Shown here piece by piece: positions 24,182 to 29,344 of a stretch of DNA of 34,154 bases. The position numbers were made by a program, and so were the translations under genes. Numbering within the stretch: the stretch's first letter is position 1; every line of letters starts with the position of its first letter. The notes beneath the pieces were generated by a model. It searched no databases and had not been told where the DNA came from. It saw only the letters and a program-made list of their open reading frames with translations. The stretch comes from a virus: IMG/VR virus record IMGVR_UViG_3300027782_000209, positions 1 to 34,154 of that record; one strand, 5' to 3'.

Positions 24182-24217
24182 CACACCGAAGCAATTCAGC
24201 CTAGGCCGGAGACAGAC

Positions 24218-24553
24218 ATGACAGACTTAGAATTTAAAGCAATGCTACTTGAGTGGGCTGCACAAGACGCTGCAGAGCGCGTAGAAGACGCAGCTAAAGC
24301 AGTAGCAAAAGCGGCTTATTGGGCTTTGCTTGCTGAGATTGAAGCGGCTTGGGCTGTTGTCTGCGCAACAGACACAGATGTCACAAGTTACATCACAGAC
24401 GCATGTGTTGACAGCGAAAACGCAGAGCAGGCAGTTTATGAGTCATCAGCGTACTGGAAATTAATGTACGCATCAGCAAAAAATTGTGCTGGAACGCGAG
24501 CTGAAGAAGCTGGATACGATATTAACAAAGTAATTGGTCGATCAATTTACTAA
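24218..24553 (+). CDS. First early protein, Ala-rich, unknown function
   Basis: This 111-residue acidic protein is largely helical and Ala-rich (AAQDAAERVEDAAKAVAKAA around 14-33), with many Trp and Tyr residues in the second half. I do not recognise a family. The ATG has GGAGA 7 nt upstream, and the gene is the first of the rightward block, transcribed from the promoter at 24150-24181. First-expressed small acidic phage proteins often target host enzymes, but nothing in the sequence identifies a target. A GAAA-tetraloop hairpin follows 6 nt after the stop. Confidence 0.65.
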   Translation: MTDLEFKAMLLEWAAQDAAERVEDAAKAVAKAAYWALLAEIEAAWAVVCATDTDVTSYITDACVDSENAEQAVYESSAYWKLMYASAKNCAGTRAEEAGYDINKVIGRSIY

Positions 24554-24559
24554 CTAACT

Positions 24560-24574
24560 GGTGCGAAAGCAGCC
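24560..24574 (+). other. Intergenic hairpin with GAAA tetraloop
   Basis: GG-TGC and GCA-(G)-CC pair around a GAAA loop with one bulged G. It lies between the first two early genes and lacks a T-tract, so it is not a normal terminator. It is the least regular member of a set with those at 24828, 25592 and 25838. Confidence 0.5.
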
Positions 24575-24589
24575 AACGGGAGATACAAA

Positions 24590-24817
24590 ATGCAGAACAT
24601 CGAACAGTTTCTAGAAAGCAGAGTTAGCCGCAGAATTAAGGCAGGAGATCGGGCGCTGACCCGTCTTGAAAAGCGCGAAGCCCGCGCTGAAAAGTTAGTC
24701 GGTACCATCTTGCGTGACGGGCAAGAGGTCAGCTACATCTACCCCCAAGGAGGGAAGTACAAAGAGGGACGCCACTTTGAGCTAGTGGCCTTTCTAGTTA
24801 GAAACAACTATGTATAA
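24590..24817 (+). CDS. Small basic early protein, unknown function
   Basis: The 75-residue protein is rich in Arg, Lys and Glu. The N-terminal part (about 1-40, MQNIEQFLESRVSRRIKAGD then RALTRLEKREARAEKL) is predicted helical, and the rest contains GQEVSYIYPQGGKYKEGRHF and ends FLVRNNYV. A GGGAGA ribosome site lies 7 nt before the ATG. The net positive charge suggests nucleic acid or ribonucleoprotein contact, without a recognisable motif. A GCAA-loop hairpin follows 10 nt after the stop. Confidence 0.6.
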   Translation: MQNIEQFLESRVSRRIKAGDRALTRLEKREARAEKLVGTILRDGQEVSYIYPQGGKYKEGRHFELVAFLVRNNYV

Positions 24818-24827
24818 CCAACTAAAC

Positions 24828-24841
24828 GGGGCGCAAGCCCC
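24828..24841 (+). other. Intergenic hairpin with GCAA tetraloop
   Basis: GGGGC-GCAA-GCCCC forms a perfect 5-bp stem with a GNRA loop. It is preceded by AACCAACTAAAC and followed by an A-rich stretch, not by T residues. It lies just upstream of early promoter 2. Confidence 0.75.
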
Positions 24842-24876
24842 ACACTAAAATAATTGAAAATAAGTGAAAATAAGTG

Positions 24877-24908
24877 TTGCATTGTGATTCATATTGAACC
24901 AATATACT
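24877..24908 (+). promoter_or_regulatory. Early promoter 2 with operator-like element
   Basis: TTGCAT and TATACT are 20 nt apart, and the spacer holds GATTC-ATATT-GAACC (24886-24900), an imperfect version of the palindrome in promoter 1. The A-rich GAAAATAAG repeats upstream and the CACACCGAAGCAA after the -10 are the same as in promoter 1, which indicates duplication of the whole element. Confidence 0.65.
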
Positions 24909-24948
24909 CACACCGAAGCAATGGTGCTGAGGGTAACGGAGATTCAAA

Positions 24949-25581
24949 GTGACAACTTCTTCTAAAATTCAAGTTCGCGGTAACTGCCCATCATGCGGTA
25001 ACGACCAAGCTGTTGTACGTGGCAGCATGAGCAAACACGGCTACACCGTGAATCATGGTTGGTTCAACGGCGTTTGCTCTGGACACAGTTATGCCCCCAT
25101 TCAAGTATGCCGCATTCAAGCTGACCGGACAGTTGAATCAGTTCGATTGGCTGTTGCCGGAATTGAAAAAGAGCTGGCCGCTGTAGAAGCTGGCATAGTC
25201 ACTCCAGAAAAAATTGACCTTGGTCATCTTGTAATTCAGTTTGCAAACGCTACCGAGATACAACAAAAACGTGCGGTAGACGGCCTGAAAAGAAAGTTGA
25301 CTTACAGAATCGAGGCTGGCGTTGATTTCGCAAACTACTTAGAGCAGGTGGCTAACAAATACCACGGCAAGCCTTTGAGTGAAGTTAAGATAGGCGAAGC
25401 GGGAGTAGTTGTAGGTTCTGTCGTTAAAGTGAGCGGCTCTCTAGTAACAGTAACTAAGATTGAATATCGACAAGCGCGAGGAATTGGTCCAAGCATCAAC
25501 GGACAGCACATCTTGCATATTTTGTTTGAACGTAATGGAAAAGAATGTGCTTACCCAAAACGCTTTGCAAAATTAGTTTAA
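24949..25581 (+). CDS. Zinc-ribbon phage protein, 210 residues, unknown function
   Basis: The start is GTG at 24949 with GGAGA 7 nt upstream. The N terminus (about 9-50) has GNCPSCGNDQAVVRG, then SKHGYTVNHGWFNGVCSGHS: a CxxC knuckle followed by His and Cys residues that could complete a zinc site. I recognise this opening from conserved phage and plasmid proteins without known activity. The middle is helical (about 65-140) and the C terminus is beta-rich, with VVVGSVVKVSGSLVTVTKIE, like a small barrel. It is driven by early promoter 2. It may bind nucleic acid, which is inference from the zinc ribbon plus barrel-like end. Confidence 0.65.
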   Translation: MTTSSKIQVRGNCPSCGNDQAVVRGSMSKHGYTVNHGWFNGVCSGHSYAPIQVCRIQADRTVESVRLAVAGIEKELAAVEAGIVTPEKIDLGHLVIQFANATEIQQKRAVDGLKRKLTYRIEAGVDFANYLEQVANKYHGKPLSEVKIGEAGVVVGSVVKVSGSLVTVTKIEYRQARGIGPSINGQHILHILFERNGKECAYPKRFAKLV

Positions 25582-25591
25582 ACCAACTAAC

Positions 25592-25607
25592 GGGGGCGCA
25601 AGCCCTC
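25592..25607 (+). other. Intergenic hairpin with GCAA tetraloop
   Basis: GGGGGC-GCAA-GCCCTC gives a 6-bp stem with one G-T wobble. It begins 11 nt after the stop of the previous gene and 22 nt before the next start. The leading AACCAACTAAC is shared with the hairpin at 24828. Confidence 0.7.
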
Positions 25608-25628
25608 ACCCAAAACAGGAGCAAGAAA

Positions 25629-25808
25629 ATGCAGTCAGTTACAGTAAGACATAACGGAAAACAAACCAAAATCGAAAACGTGGTGCGAGCGGCAGTGACT
25701 TGCGCTAATCGATCAGCCCCAGCTCGGGCCATCGTCGATTACATAAACGGCGGGCGCAGATGCACGATGACCGTGAACGGCGATGTGTCAATCCAGTATC
25801 ACAACTAA
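25629..25808 (+). CDS. 59-residue early protein, unknown function
   Basis: The start is ATG at 25629, chosen because AGGAGC lies 8 nt upstream. A longer reading from 25545 would overlap the previous gene and cross the hairpin. The protein is small and basic: MQSVTVRHNGKQTKIENVVR, then CANRSAPARAIVDYINGGRR and MTVNGDVSIQYHN. The alternating pattern suggests two beta strands, a helix and a final hairpin. No family recognised. Confidence 0.6.
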   Translation: MQSVTVRHNGKQTKIENVVRAAVTCANRSAPARAIVDYINGGRRCTMTVNGDVSIQYHN

Positions 25809-25837
25809 AGCCTCACCGGCCACCACTAAACACTAAC

Positions 25838-25853
25838 GGGGGCGCAAGCCCCC
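25838..25853 (+). other. Intergenic hairpin with GCAA tetraloop
   Basis: GGGGGC-GCAA-GCCCCC is a perfect 6-bp stem with a GNRA loop, the most regular of the series. It lies 21 nt before the ATG of the Cys-rich gene at 25874 and has no T-tract. Confidence 0.75.
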
Positions 25854-25873
25854 AAACTAACCGGAGATTCAAA

Positions 25874-26221
25874 ATGATTTGTTGTGGGAAAGAAATACAA
25901 GACAAGTACGGATGTCCAAACTGTAACGGCGACAGCCTGCACGTTTATCAGTGCACGAACTGCAAAAAGTTTTGGTCAGAGTCAGAGCTCGACACGAAGG
26001 AAGTGTCGGACACGTCGGAGTTCTGGGGCGCGATGGACACAACGATTAGCATCTGCCTGGCGTGCCCTTCGTGCGGGTTTGACGAGCTCGCAGAGGCCAC
26101 CCCGTGCTGTGCGTGTTTTGACCGGCTGGCCGAAGAGGACGACGAGCTTTGCGCCAGCTGCAGAGAGCAAGAAGACGAGCAAGAAGCGATGATAAAAATA
26201 AATGAAAATAGTTTGAAATAA
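25874..26221 (+). CDS. Cys-rich multi-zinc-knuckle early protein
   Basis: The 115-residue protein starts at ATG 25874, with GGAGA 7 nt upstream. It contains 16 or so cysteines arranged as CPNC, CTNC, CLACPSC, CCAC and CASC, enough for two or three zinc sites, like tandem zinc ribbons. It is otherwise very acidic, with a Glu/Asp-rich tail (EEDDELCASCREQEDEQEAM). I do not recognise a specific family. Zinc-ribbon early proteins can bind nucleic acid or host polymerase, but the strong acidity argues more for a protein partner. Its last codons lie in the A-rich stretch just ahead of early promoter 3, so the gene end may double as promoter sequence. Confidence 0.65.
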   Translation: MICCGKEIQDKYGCPNCNGDSLHVYQCTNCKKFWSESELDTKEVSDTSEFWGAMDTTISICLACPSCGFDELAEATPCCACFDRLAEEDDELCASCREQEDEQEAMIKINENSLK

Positions 26222-26224
26222 TTG

Positions 26225-26256
26225 TTGCAATCTGATTCTAGATGGATCAATATACG
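26225..26256 (+). promoter_or_regulatory. Early promoter 3 with operator-like element
   Basis: TTGCAA and TATACG are again exactly 20 nt apart, with GATTC-TAGAT-GGATC (26234-26248) in the spacer. The -10 has one more mismatch than in promoters 1 and 2. The A-rich upstream part overlaps the 3' end of the preceding gene. It would drive the DUF932 pair. Confidence 0.6.
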
Positions 26257-26301
26257 TACATGGGCTGATCGCACCGACCGGCCACAACTAGGGTAGACAA
26301 A

Positions 26302-26610
26302 ATGAACAACACGAACACAGTAGTAAACGTAGACTTCTCTGGCTTGGTAGACGAGCTGGGTCTTATCAAAGCACAAGCGGCAGATCTTAAAAGCCGTGAA
26401 GACGCGATCAAGGCTGCTTTAACCGAGTCGGGTTTCTCGGCTCTGGAAGGCAAGTTCTTCCGTGCCGCAGTAAGCATCTGCGAACGCTCGCCAAAGACCG
26501 ATTGGGAAGCAGTCGCTAACAAGCTGGCTCCAAGTCGTCAGCTCATTGCGGCTCATACCCACGCACAAGACAGCTATGTTGCTGTCCGCGTATCCGCCCG
26601 CAAATCTTAA
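26302..26610 (+). CDS. Conserved small phage protein preceding DUF932 gene
   Basis: The 102-residue protein has an N-terminal coiled-coil segment (about 10-45, LVDELGLIKAQAADLKSRED then AIKAALTESG) and a C-terminal part with EGKFFRAAVSICERSPKTDW, KLAPSRQLIAAHT and YVAVRVSARKS. I recognise this as a conserved phage hypothetical often found beside DUF932 genes; its function is unknown. It is the first gene after early promoter 3 and ends 29 nt before the DUF932 gene, so the two are almost surely co-expressed. Confidence 0.65.
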   Translation: MNNTNTVVNVDFSGLVDELGLIKAQAADLKSREDAIKAALTESGFSALEGKFFRAAVSICERSPKTDWEAVANKLAPSRQLIAAHTHAQDSYVAVRVSARKS

Positions 26611-26639
26611 TTTAATTTTAAACAACTAGGAGATTCATA

Positions 26640-27467
26640 ATGTACAGATACAACAGCTCAAGCAAACAAACTTCTTACCGTTCAGACTATGCATTGAGCA
26701 ACGAGGCGATAGCGCACTACGCGCCTAGCGTCTTAGCCCAGTCGGCGCACGAGTCACGCGGCGAGCGTTACACTTTCATCCCAACGATCGACGTGATAGA
26801 CGGTCTGCGTGGCCAAGGCTTCCAGCCCTACGAAGTACGTCAAACTAAAGTACGTGACGAGGGCAAACGTGAGCACACCAAGCACATGGTCCGTCTGCGT
26901 CACGAAAGCGCAGTAGCCAGCAAAGAACAGGTAGGCGAGATCATCCTGCTCAACTCGCACGACGGCTCCAGCTCGTACCAGCTGCTGAGCGGGTTCTTCC
27001 GCTTTGTGTGCAGCAACGGCCTGATAGCCGGCGACATTTGCGACGACGTGCGCGTACGTCACACCGGCAACGTTGTCGACAACGTCATCGAAGGCTCGTT
27101 TGCCGTGCTAGACAATCTCAAAACGATTGAAAGCCGCATCGACGACTACAAGGCAATCCAGCTCGACGAGTCAGAGCAGATGCTGATAGCCCAACAGGCC
27201 TCTGTATTGCGCTGGGGCGAAGATGGCGCTCCGATCAACCCGTCTGCACTGCTGCGCATCAAGCGCTCAGCTGACGACGACAGGTCGCTTTGGACTACCT
27301 TCAACCGTGTCCAAGAGGGCTTGCTGCAGGGCGGGATAGCAGGACGATCTGCAACCGGACGCAGGACCCGCACACGAACCGTCGGCGGCGTGTCAGAGAA
27401 CGTCAAGCTGAACAAAGCGCTTTGGTCTATCACCGAGCACTTTGCCAAACTAAAACTTGCAGCATAA
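26640..27467 (+). CDS. DUF932 family protein
   Basis: The 275-residue protein has the typical DUF932 order: an N-terminal YAPSVLAQSAHESRGERYTF IP segment, GFQPYEVRQTKVRD (about 60-73), KHMVRLRH (about 80-87), GEIILLNSHDGSSSYQLLSG and FFRFVCSNGLIAGD (about 98-132), and a helical C-terminal half with YKAIQLDESEQMLIAQQASV. Family members occur in phages and plasmids, and their biochemical function is not settled; replication or recombination roles have been suggested from context. AGGAGA lies 6-7 nt upstream. A basic ATGRRTRTRTVGG loop near 240-252 may contact nucleic acid (inference). Confidence 0.82.
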   Translation: MYRYNSSSKQTSYRSDYALSNEAIAHYAPSVLAQSAHESRGERYTFIPTIDVIDGLRGQGFQPYEVRQTKVRDEGKREHTKHMVRLRHESAVASKEQVGEIILLNSHDGSSSYQLLSGFFRFVCSNGLIAGDICDDVRVRHTGNVVDNVIEGSFAVLDNLKTIESRIDDYKAIQLDESEQMLIAQQASVLRWGEDGAPINPSALLRIKRSADDDRSLWTTFNRVQEGLLQGGIAGRSATGRRTRTRTVGGVSENVKLNKALWSITEHFAKLKLAA

Positions 27468-27483
27468 TCTATCAACTGGGTGT

Positions 27484-27514
27484 TGCATCGTGATTGCAGA
27501 TGAGTCACGATGCA
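27484..27514. promoter_or_regulatory. Perfect inverted repeat, probable operator for the ribbon-helix-helix gene
   Basis: TGCATCGTGA and TCACGATGCA are exact inverted copies around an 11-nt centre, ending 25 nt before the start of the ribbon-helix-helix gene. The block lines up with the early promoters: TTGCAT at 27483, then GATTG-CAGAT-GAGTC where they have GATTC-N5-GAATC. The -10 position is degenerate (GATGCA). It is therefore probably a promoter/operator descendant bound by a dimeric regulator. Confidence 0.6.
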
Positions 27515-27539
27515 CACTCTTTGTTACGGAGCAAACGAC

Positions 27540-27704
27540 ATGAAAAAAACATTACCAGTACGGAAAACTACAGCGTCAATCATTGTTCGGGTAGACACTG
27601 ACATTAAAGAAACTCTGGTCGCGATGGCAGAAGACGACGGCAGATCTTTAGAGTCTATGATGAGAGTGATCATACGTAAATATTTGCAGGCGGTGGCAAA
27701 ATGA
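27540..27704 (+). CDS. Ribbon-helix-helix (Arc/CopG-type) DNA-binding protein
   Basis: The start is the ATG at 27540 (54 residues), with ACGGAG 8-9 nt upstream. An ATG at 27510 lies inside the palindrome and lacks a site. TASIIVRVDTDIKETLVAMA (11-30) gives the beta strand and first helix, and EDDGRSLESMMRVIIRKYLQ (31-50) gives the turn and second helix, the classic ribbon-helix-helix layout. Such proteins bind DNA as dimers through the strand. The perfect inverted repeat just upstream suggests autoregulation, and similar elements in the other early promoters make them possible further targets. An antitoxin role is possible, but no toxin-like neighbour is recognisable. Confidence 0.78.
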   Translation: MKKTLPVRKTTASIIVRVDTDIKETLVAMAEDDGRSLESMMRVIIRKYLQAVAK

Positions 27705-27913
27705 TAATTACTAACGAATGCGCAATCGATCTCGGAAAACTAATTGCACAGGCAACGCGTCGATTAGACAGCGGCTATGACGTAAACGCACCAGCAGCAC
27801 GCGGCGGGGCGATCTCTGTATTTAGCCAACTCGCAGACTCTATAGAAAGCCCAGAGGCTAGGATCCATTTTTGCAGGGCTTTTCGTGCGGAGATCGACAA
27901 GGAGGCAGAATGA
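27701..27913 (+). CDS. Small early protein overlapping the ribbon-helix-helix gene
   Basis: The 70-residue protein starts with an ATG that overlaps the TGA of the regulator gene (ATGA), so the two are translationally coupled. The sequence MIITNECAIDLGKLIAQATR, then AISVFSQLADSIESPEARIH and FCRAFRAEIDKEAE, looks largely helical. No family is recognised. Its pairing with a ribbon-helix-helix gene could suggest a toxin-antitoxin layout. However, it lacks the length and motifs of RelE, MazF or PIN toxins, and it lies in a run of overlapping small genes, so I do not favour that. Confidence 0.6.
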   Translation: MIITNECAIDLGKLIAQATRRLDSGYDVNAPAARGGAISVFSQLADSIESPEARIHFCRAFRAEIDKEAE

Positions 27914-28071
27914 GCAATCTTGTAGACGACCTGATCGAGATTGGGTTTACGCTCACGCAGATTAAATGGGCACTTCAAGATGGGTCTTGGCTAGCAATCT
28001 CAGGAATATCAGAAAGCGAGGCCGAGGCTGCATACGCCGACGTACAAGAACGATTAAACAACTATCAATAG
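27910..28071 (+). CDS. 53-residue early protein, unknown function
   Basis: ATG at 27910 overlaps the preceding stop as ATGA, with AAGGAGG 5 nt upstream, the strongest ribosome site in this cluster. The protein MSNLVDDLIEIGFTLTQIKW, then ALQDGSWLAISGISESEAEA, looks like a small helical bundle with two Trp. No family recognised. An alternative start at 27871 would overlap the previous gene by 43 nt and is not needed. Confidence 0.6.
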   Translation: MSNLVDDLIEIGFTLTQIKWALQDGSWLAISGISESEAEAAYADVQERLNNYQ

Positions 28072-28082
28072 GAGACACACAC

Positions 28083-28262
28083 ATGGCAATAACGCACGAC
28101 TCAATGACACCGTACGACTTGGCTTGCGTGCTCGCAATGCAGGGACTTTTGTCTGGCGAGCCTAGGCTTGCCCACTGCCCGTACGACTTGGCAAATGACG
28201 CGATACGCTCTGTCGACGCGTTGTTTGACCGTCTGAAGCAAAACGAGGACGCAAAGAAATGA
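28083..28262 (+). CDS. 59-residue early protein, unknown function
   Basis: ATG at 28083 has AGGAGA 7 nt upstream. The protein has two PYDLA segments (TPYDLACVLAMQGLLSGEPR and CPYDLANDAIRSVDALFDRL), an internal duplication of a short helical unit, and ends in KQNEDAKK. Its stop overlaps the next start (ATGA). No family recognised; the twin PYDLA helices may pack against each other. Confidence 0.58.
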   Translation: MAITHDSMTPYDLACVLAMQGLLSGEPRLAHCPYDLANDAIRSVDALFDRLKQNEDAKK

Positions 28263-28417
28263 TCATCACAGAAATCAAAAAAGGGTTCTGGCGCCTGACT
28301 AGCACCGGCGAGTCTGACACCGACACGTTAGTTTTTTTTGGATTCAGCCGAAACGAAGTCATCGGCAAGCTGAACTCTTGGGTAAGACGCAAAGACCTAC
28401 AGAAATATTTGTATTAA
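28259..28417 (+). CDS. 52-residue early protein, unknown function
   Basis: ATG at 28259 overlaps the TGA of the preceding gene. The 52 codons end with TAA at 28417, 17 nt before the next ATG. The protein MIITEIKKGFWRLTSTGESD, then TLVFFGFSRNEVIGKLNSWV, has a beta-hairpin pattern followed by a helix with RRKDLQKYLY. The gene lies in a continuous overlapping series, which supports its reality despite its size. No family recognised. Confidence 0.55.
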   Translation: MIITEIKKGFWRLTSTGESDTDTLVFFGFSRNEVIGKLNSWVRRKDLQKYLY

Positions 28418-28434
28418 ACCAACTGGAGCAAAAC

Positions 28435-28671
28435 ATGATATACGACAACAAAAACAAAGGCGCGATCTGGGCCAACAAAAAACACTTAGAGAACGAAAAG
28501 GCGCCGAAATGGACTGGCAAGCTGGACGTGGAGGGCGTGACATACACCGTGTCGGCGTGGCCAGGCGATAAAGAAAAACCAACTTCGCCGTCGCTAAGAT
28601 TTTCTATCCAGAAAGCTGACACAGCACCTGCTACAAAACCCAAAGAAATTATCGAAGACGTTCCATTTTAG
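28435..28671 (+). CDS. Small beta-rich protein with SSB-like acidic tail
   Basis: The start at ATG 28435 is chosen because GGAG lies 8 nt upstream; a frame opening at 28378 lacks a site and overlaps the previous gene. The 78-residue protein begins IYDNKNKGAIWANKKHLENE, then KWTGKLDVEGVTYTVSAWPG and PSLRFSIQKAD, matching a widespread small phage family (ngxLFxNxrkexxxHPDytGxixvdGxxYxlsaW) whose function is unsettled. It ends in IIEDVPF, closely like the DDDIPF tip through which bacterial SSB recruits partners. It may be a single-strand-binding or SSB-mimicking protein. This is inferred from the tail and the fold pattern. Confidence 0.65.
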   Translation: MIYDNKNKGAIWANKKHLENEKAPKWTGKLDVEGVTYTVSAWPGDKEKPTSPSLRFSIQKADTAPATKPKEIIEDVPF

Positions 28672-28686
28672 TCTCGGAGTAAACCC

Positions 28687-28899
28687 ATGCGTAAACTAGA
28701 TGACCTAGTAGATGAGCTAATCGAAGAGATCGACAATTGCGTTAGCGTGAAAGAGCTTAGTCTGTTAGAGGACAAGATCTGGGGCCTGCGGTGCGAGGCC
28801 AACGACGCGCAGGACGACGAGCTCGTTGTAGCCTACGACTGTGCGCTACAAGTACTGGGCGCCAAGCGGTTTAACCACAACATTGACACCAAGCTATGA
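28687..28899 (+). CDS. Acidic helical early protein, unknown function
   Basis: The 70-residue acidic protein consists of predicted helices: MRKLDDLVDELIEEIDNCVS, VKELSLLEDKIWGLRCEAND and DELVVAYDCALQVLGAKRF. The ATG at 28687 has CGGAG 8-9 nt upstream, and its stop overlaps the next start (ATGA). The Leu spacing suggests an antiparallel coiled coil. No family recognised. Confidence 0.58.
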   Translation: MRKLDDLVDELIEEIDNCVSVKELSLLEDKIWGLRCEANDAQDDELVVAYDCALQVLGAKRFNHNIDTKL

Positions 28900-29120
28900 G
28901 CAAGATTATGAGCAAGATAATGATAAATCCATCGGATGTAGTTTGTATGGGCGTAGTAGCGCTGTTCTTATTAGCCGCTTGTGTCGCAGGTACTATGGAG
29001 TACGGCGATGAGGAGCGGCAGCGGGTCTTGTACTGCGATATGTTTAAGATCTATCAGGAGTCAGGAGGTGAATACGGCTGGCCGGACTATAACGATAATG
29101 CTAAGGAAGTATGTGAATGA
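28896..29120 (+). CDS. Small membrane-anchored protein
   Basis: The 74-residue protein starts with a duplicated MSKI-MSKI (two ATGAGCAAGAT units, so either ATG may be used), then an N-terminal hydrophobic segment VVCMGVVALFLLAACVAGT (about 15-33), then a hydrophilic part with YGDEERQRVLYCDMFKIYQE and WPDYNDNAKEVCE. The LLAAC could pass for a lipobox, but a single-pass membrane helix is just as likely. I recognise the YGDxxxxxLYCDM...NY/DN...C type as a small phage membrane protein of unknown function. The last 30 nt are repeated at 30205-30234 after the glycosyltransferase. Confidence 0.6.
   Translation: MSKIMSKIMINPSDVVCMGVVALFLLAACVAGTMEYGDEERQRVLYCDMFKIYQESGGEYGWPDYNDNAKEVCE
29091..29120 (+). 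repeat. Direct repeat copy A flanking the glycosyltransferase cassette
   Basis: The last 30 nt of the small membrane protein gene (coding NDNAKEVCE and stop) match 30205-30234 at 27 of 30 positions. The final bases GTGAATGA also supply the overlapping ATG of the next gene, at both copies. Confidence 0.85.
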
Positions 29121-29344
29121 TTGATCTATTTGATAAATACCCAGAGTGGGTCGGTATGCCTGAGTTTGATCAACAAAACAAAAAACCTTTTAAGGAAATT
29201 ATTGTTAGATTTGAAACTGAAAATGACTACCTTGATTTTCAAAAAAAATTAAACCAACAGCTTACGTTAAAAACAAAAAGCATTTGGCATCCTTTTAAAT
29301 CCCACTGGGGAGTAGAGCGTAAGGTATACGTTAATGAACCCTAA
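29117..29344 (+). CDS. Companion protein of the glycosyltransferase, unknown function
   Basis: The 75-residue protein begins MIDLFDKYPEWVGMPEFDQQ and has FKEIIVRFETENDYLDFQKK, then LTLKTKSIWHPFKSHWGVER. I recognise the PEWxGMPEF...IIVRF...DYxxFxxxL...LTxKTKSIWxP pattern as a conserved small phage protein often found beside other modification genes; no activity is assigned. It starts in the repeated GTGAATGA and overlaps the glycosyltransferase start by 11 nt. Together they form an AT-rich two-gene cassette (one 60-nt stretch at 29221 is about 25% GC by hand count, against about 60% at 28801). Confidence 0.65.
   Translation: MIDLFDKYPEWVGMPEFDQQNKKPFKEIIVRFETENDYLDFQKKLNQQLTLKTKSIWHPFKSHWGVERKVYVNEP

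Larger units (their letters stand above)
23428..24217. other. 790-bp divergent control region without a convincing gene
   Basis: This separates the leftward and rightward transcription blocks. It contains a weak candidate leftward promoter, a perfect 12-bp palindrome AGCTGGCCAGCT (23554-23565), TGACCGGTCA (23793-23802), a GACCA-GT-TGGTC hairpin (23892-23903), repeated GGTATCGG/CCGATACC words (near 23774, 23840 and 23927), a CATTACG-N11-CGTAATG stem (23970-23994) and two TTTACCGCC units just after 24040. A plus-strand promoter, an intrinsic terminator and the first early promoter are listed separately. Small open frames on both strands lack ribosome sites and recognisable sequence. The palindromes suggest protein binding or structured RNA. 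An origin of replication cannot be excluded. Confidence 0.6.

Noticed and set aside
23865-24194. Minus-strand 109-codon frame with a GGKGGKGGNF stretch
   Set aside because: It covers the first early promoter and the intrinsic terminator on the other strand, has no ribosome site, and its Gly-Lys stretch comes from short TTTACCGCC repeats. Better read as part of the control region.
24828-25853. Reading the GCAA hairpins as intrinsic terminators
   Set aside because: None is followed by a T-tract; A/C-rich sequence follows instead. Two of the four lie between genes with no promoter visible between them, so termination there would silence the next gene.
25948-26376. Minus-strand 142-codon frame opposite the Cys-rich gene
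   Set aside because: It is antisense to the Cys-rich coding region and crosses early promoter 3. The Ser-rich run is the reverse strand of the acidic tail.
27540-27913. Possible toxin-antitoxin pair (ribbon-helix-helix gene plus 70-residue gene)
   Set aside because: The overlap and palindromic operator fit, but the second protein has no toxin family motif and the following genes continue the same overlapping series, so a plain regulator in an early operon is simpler.
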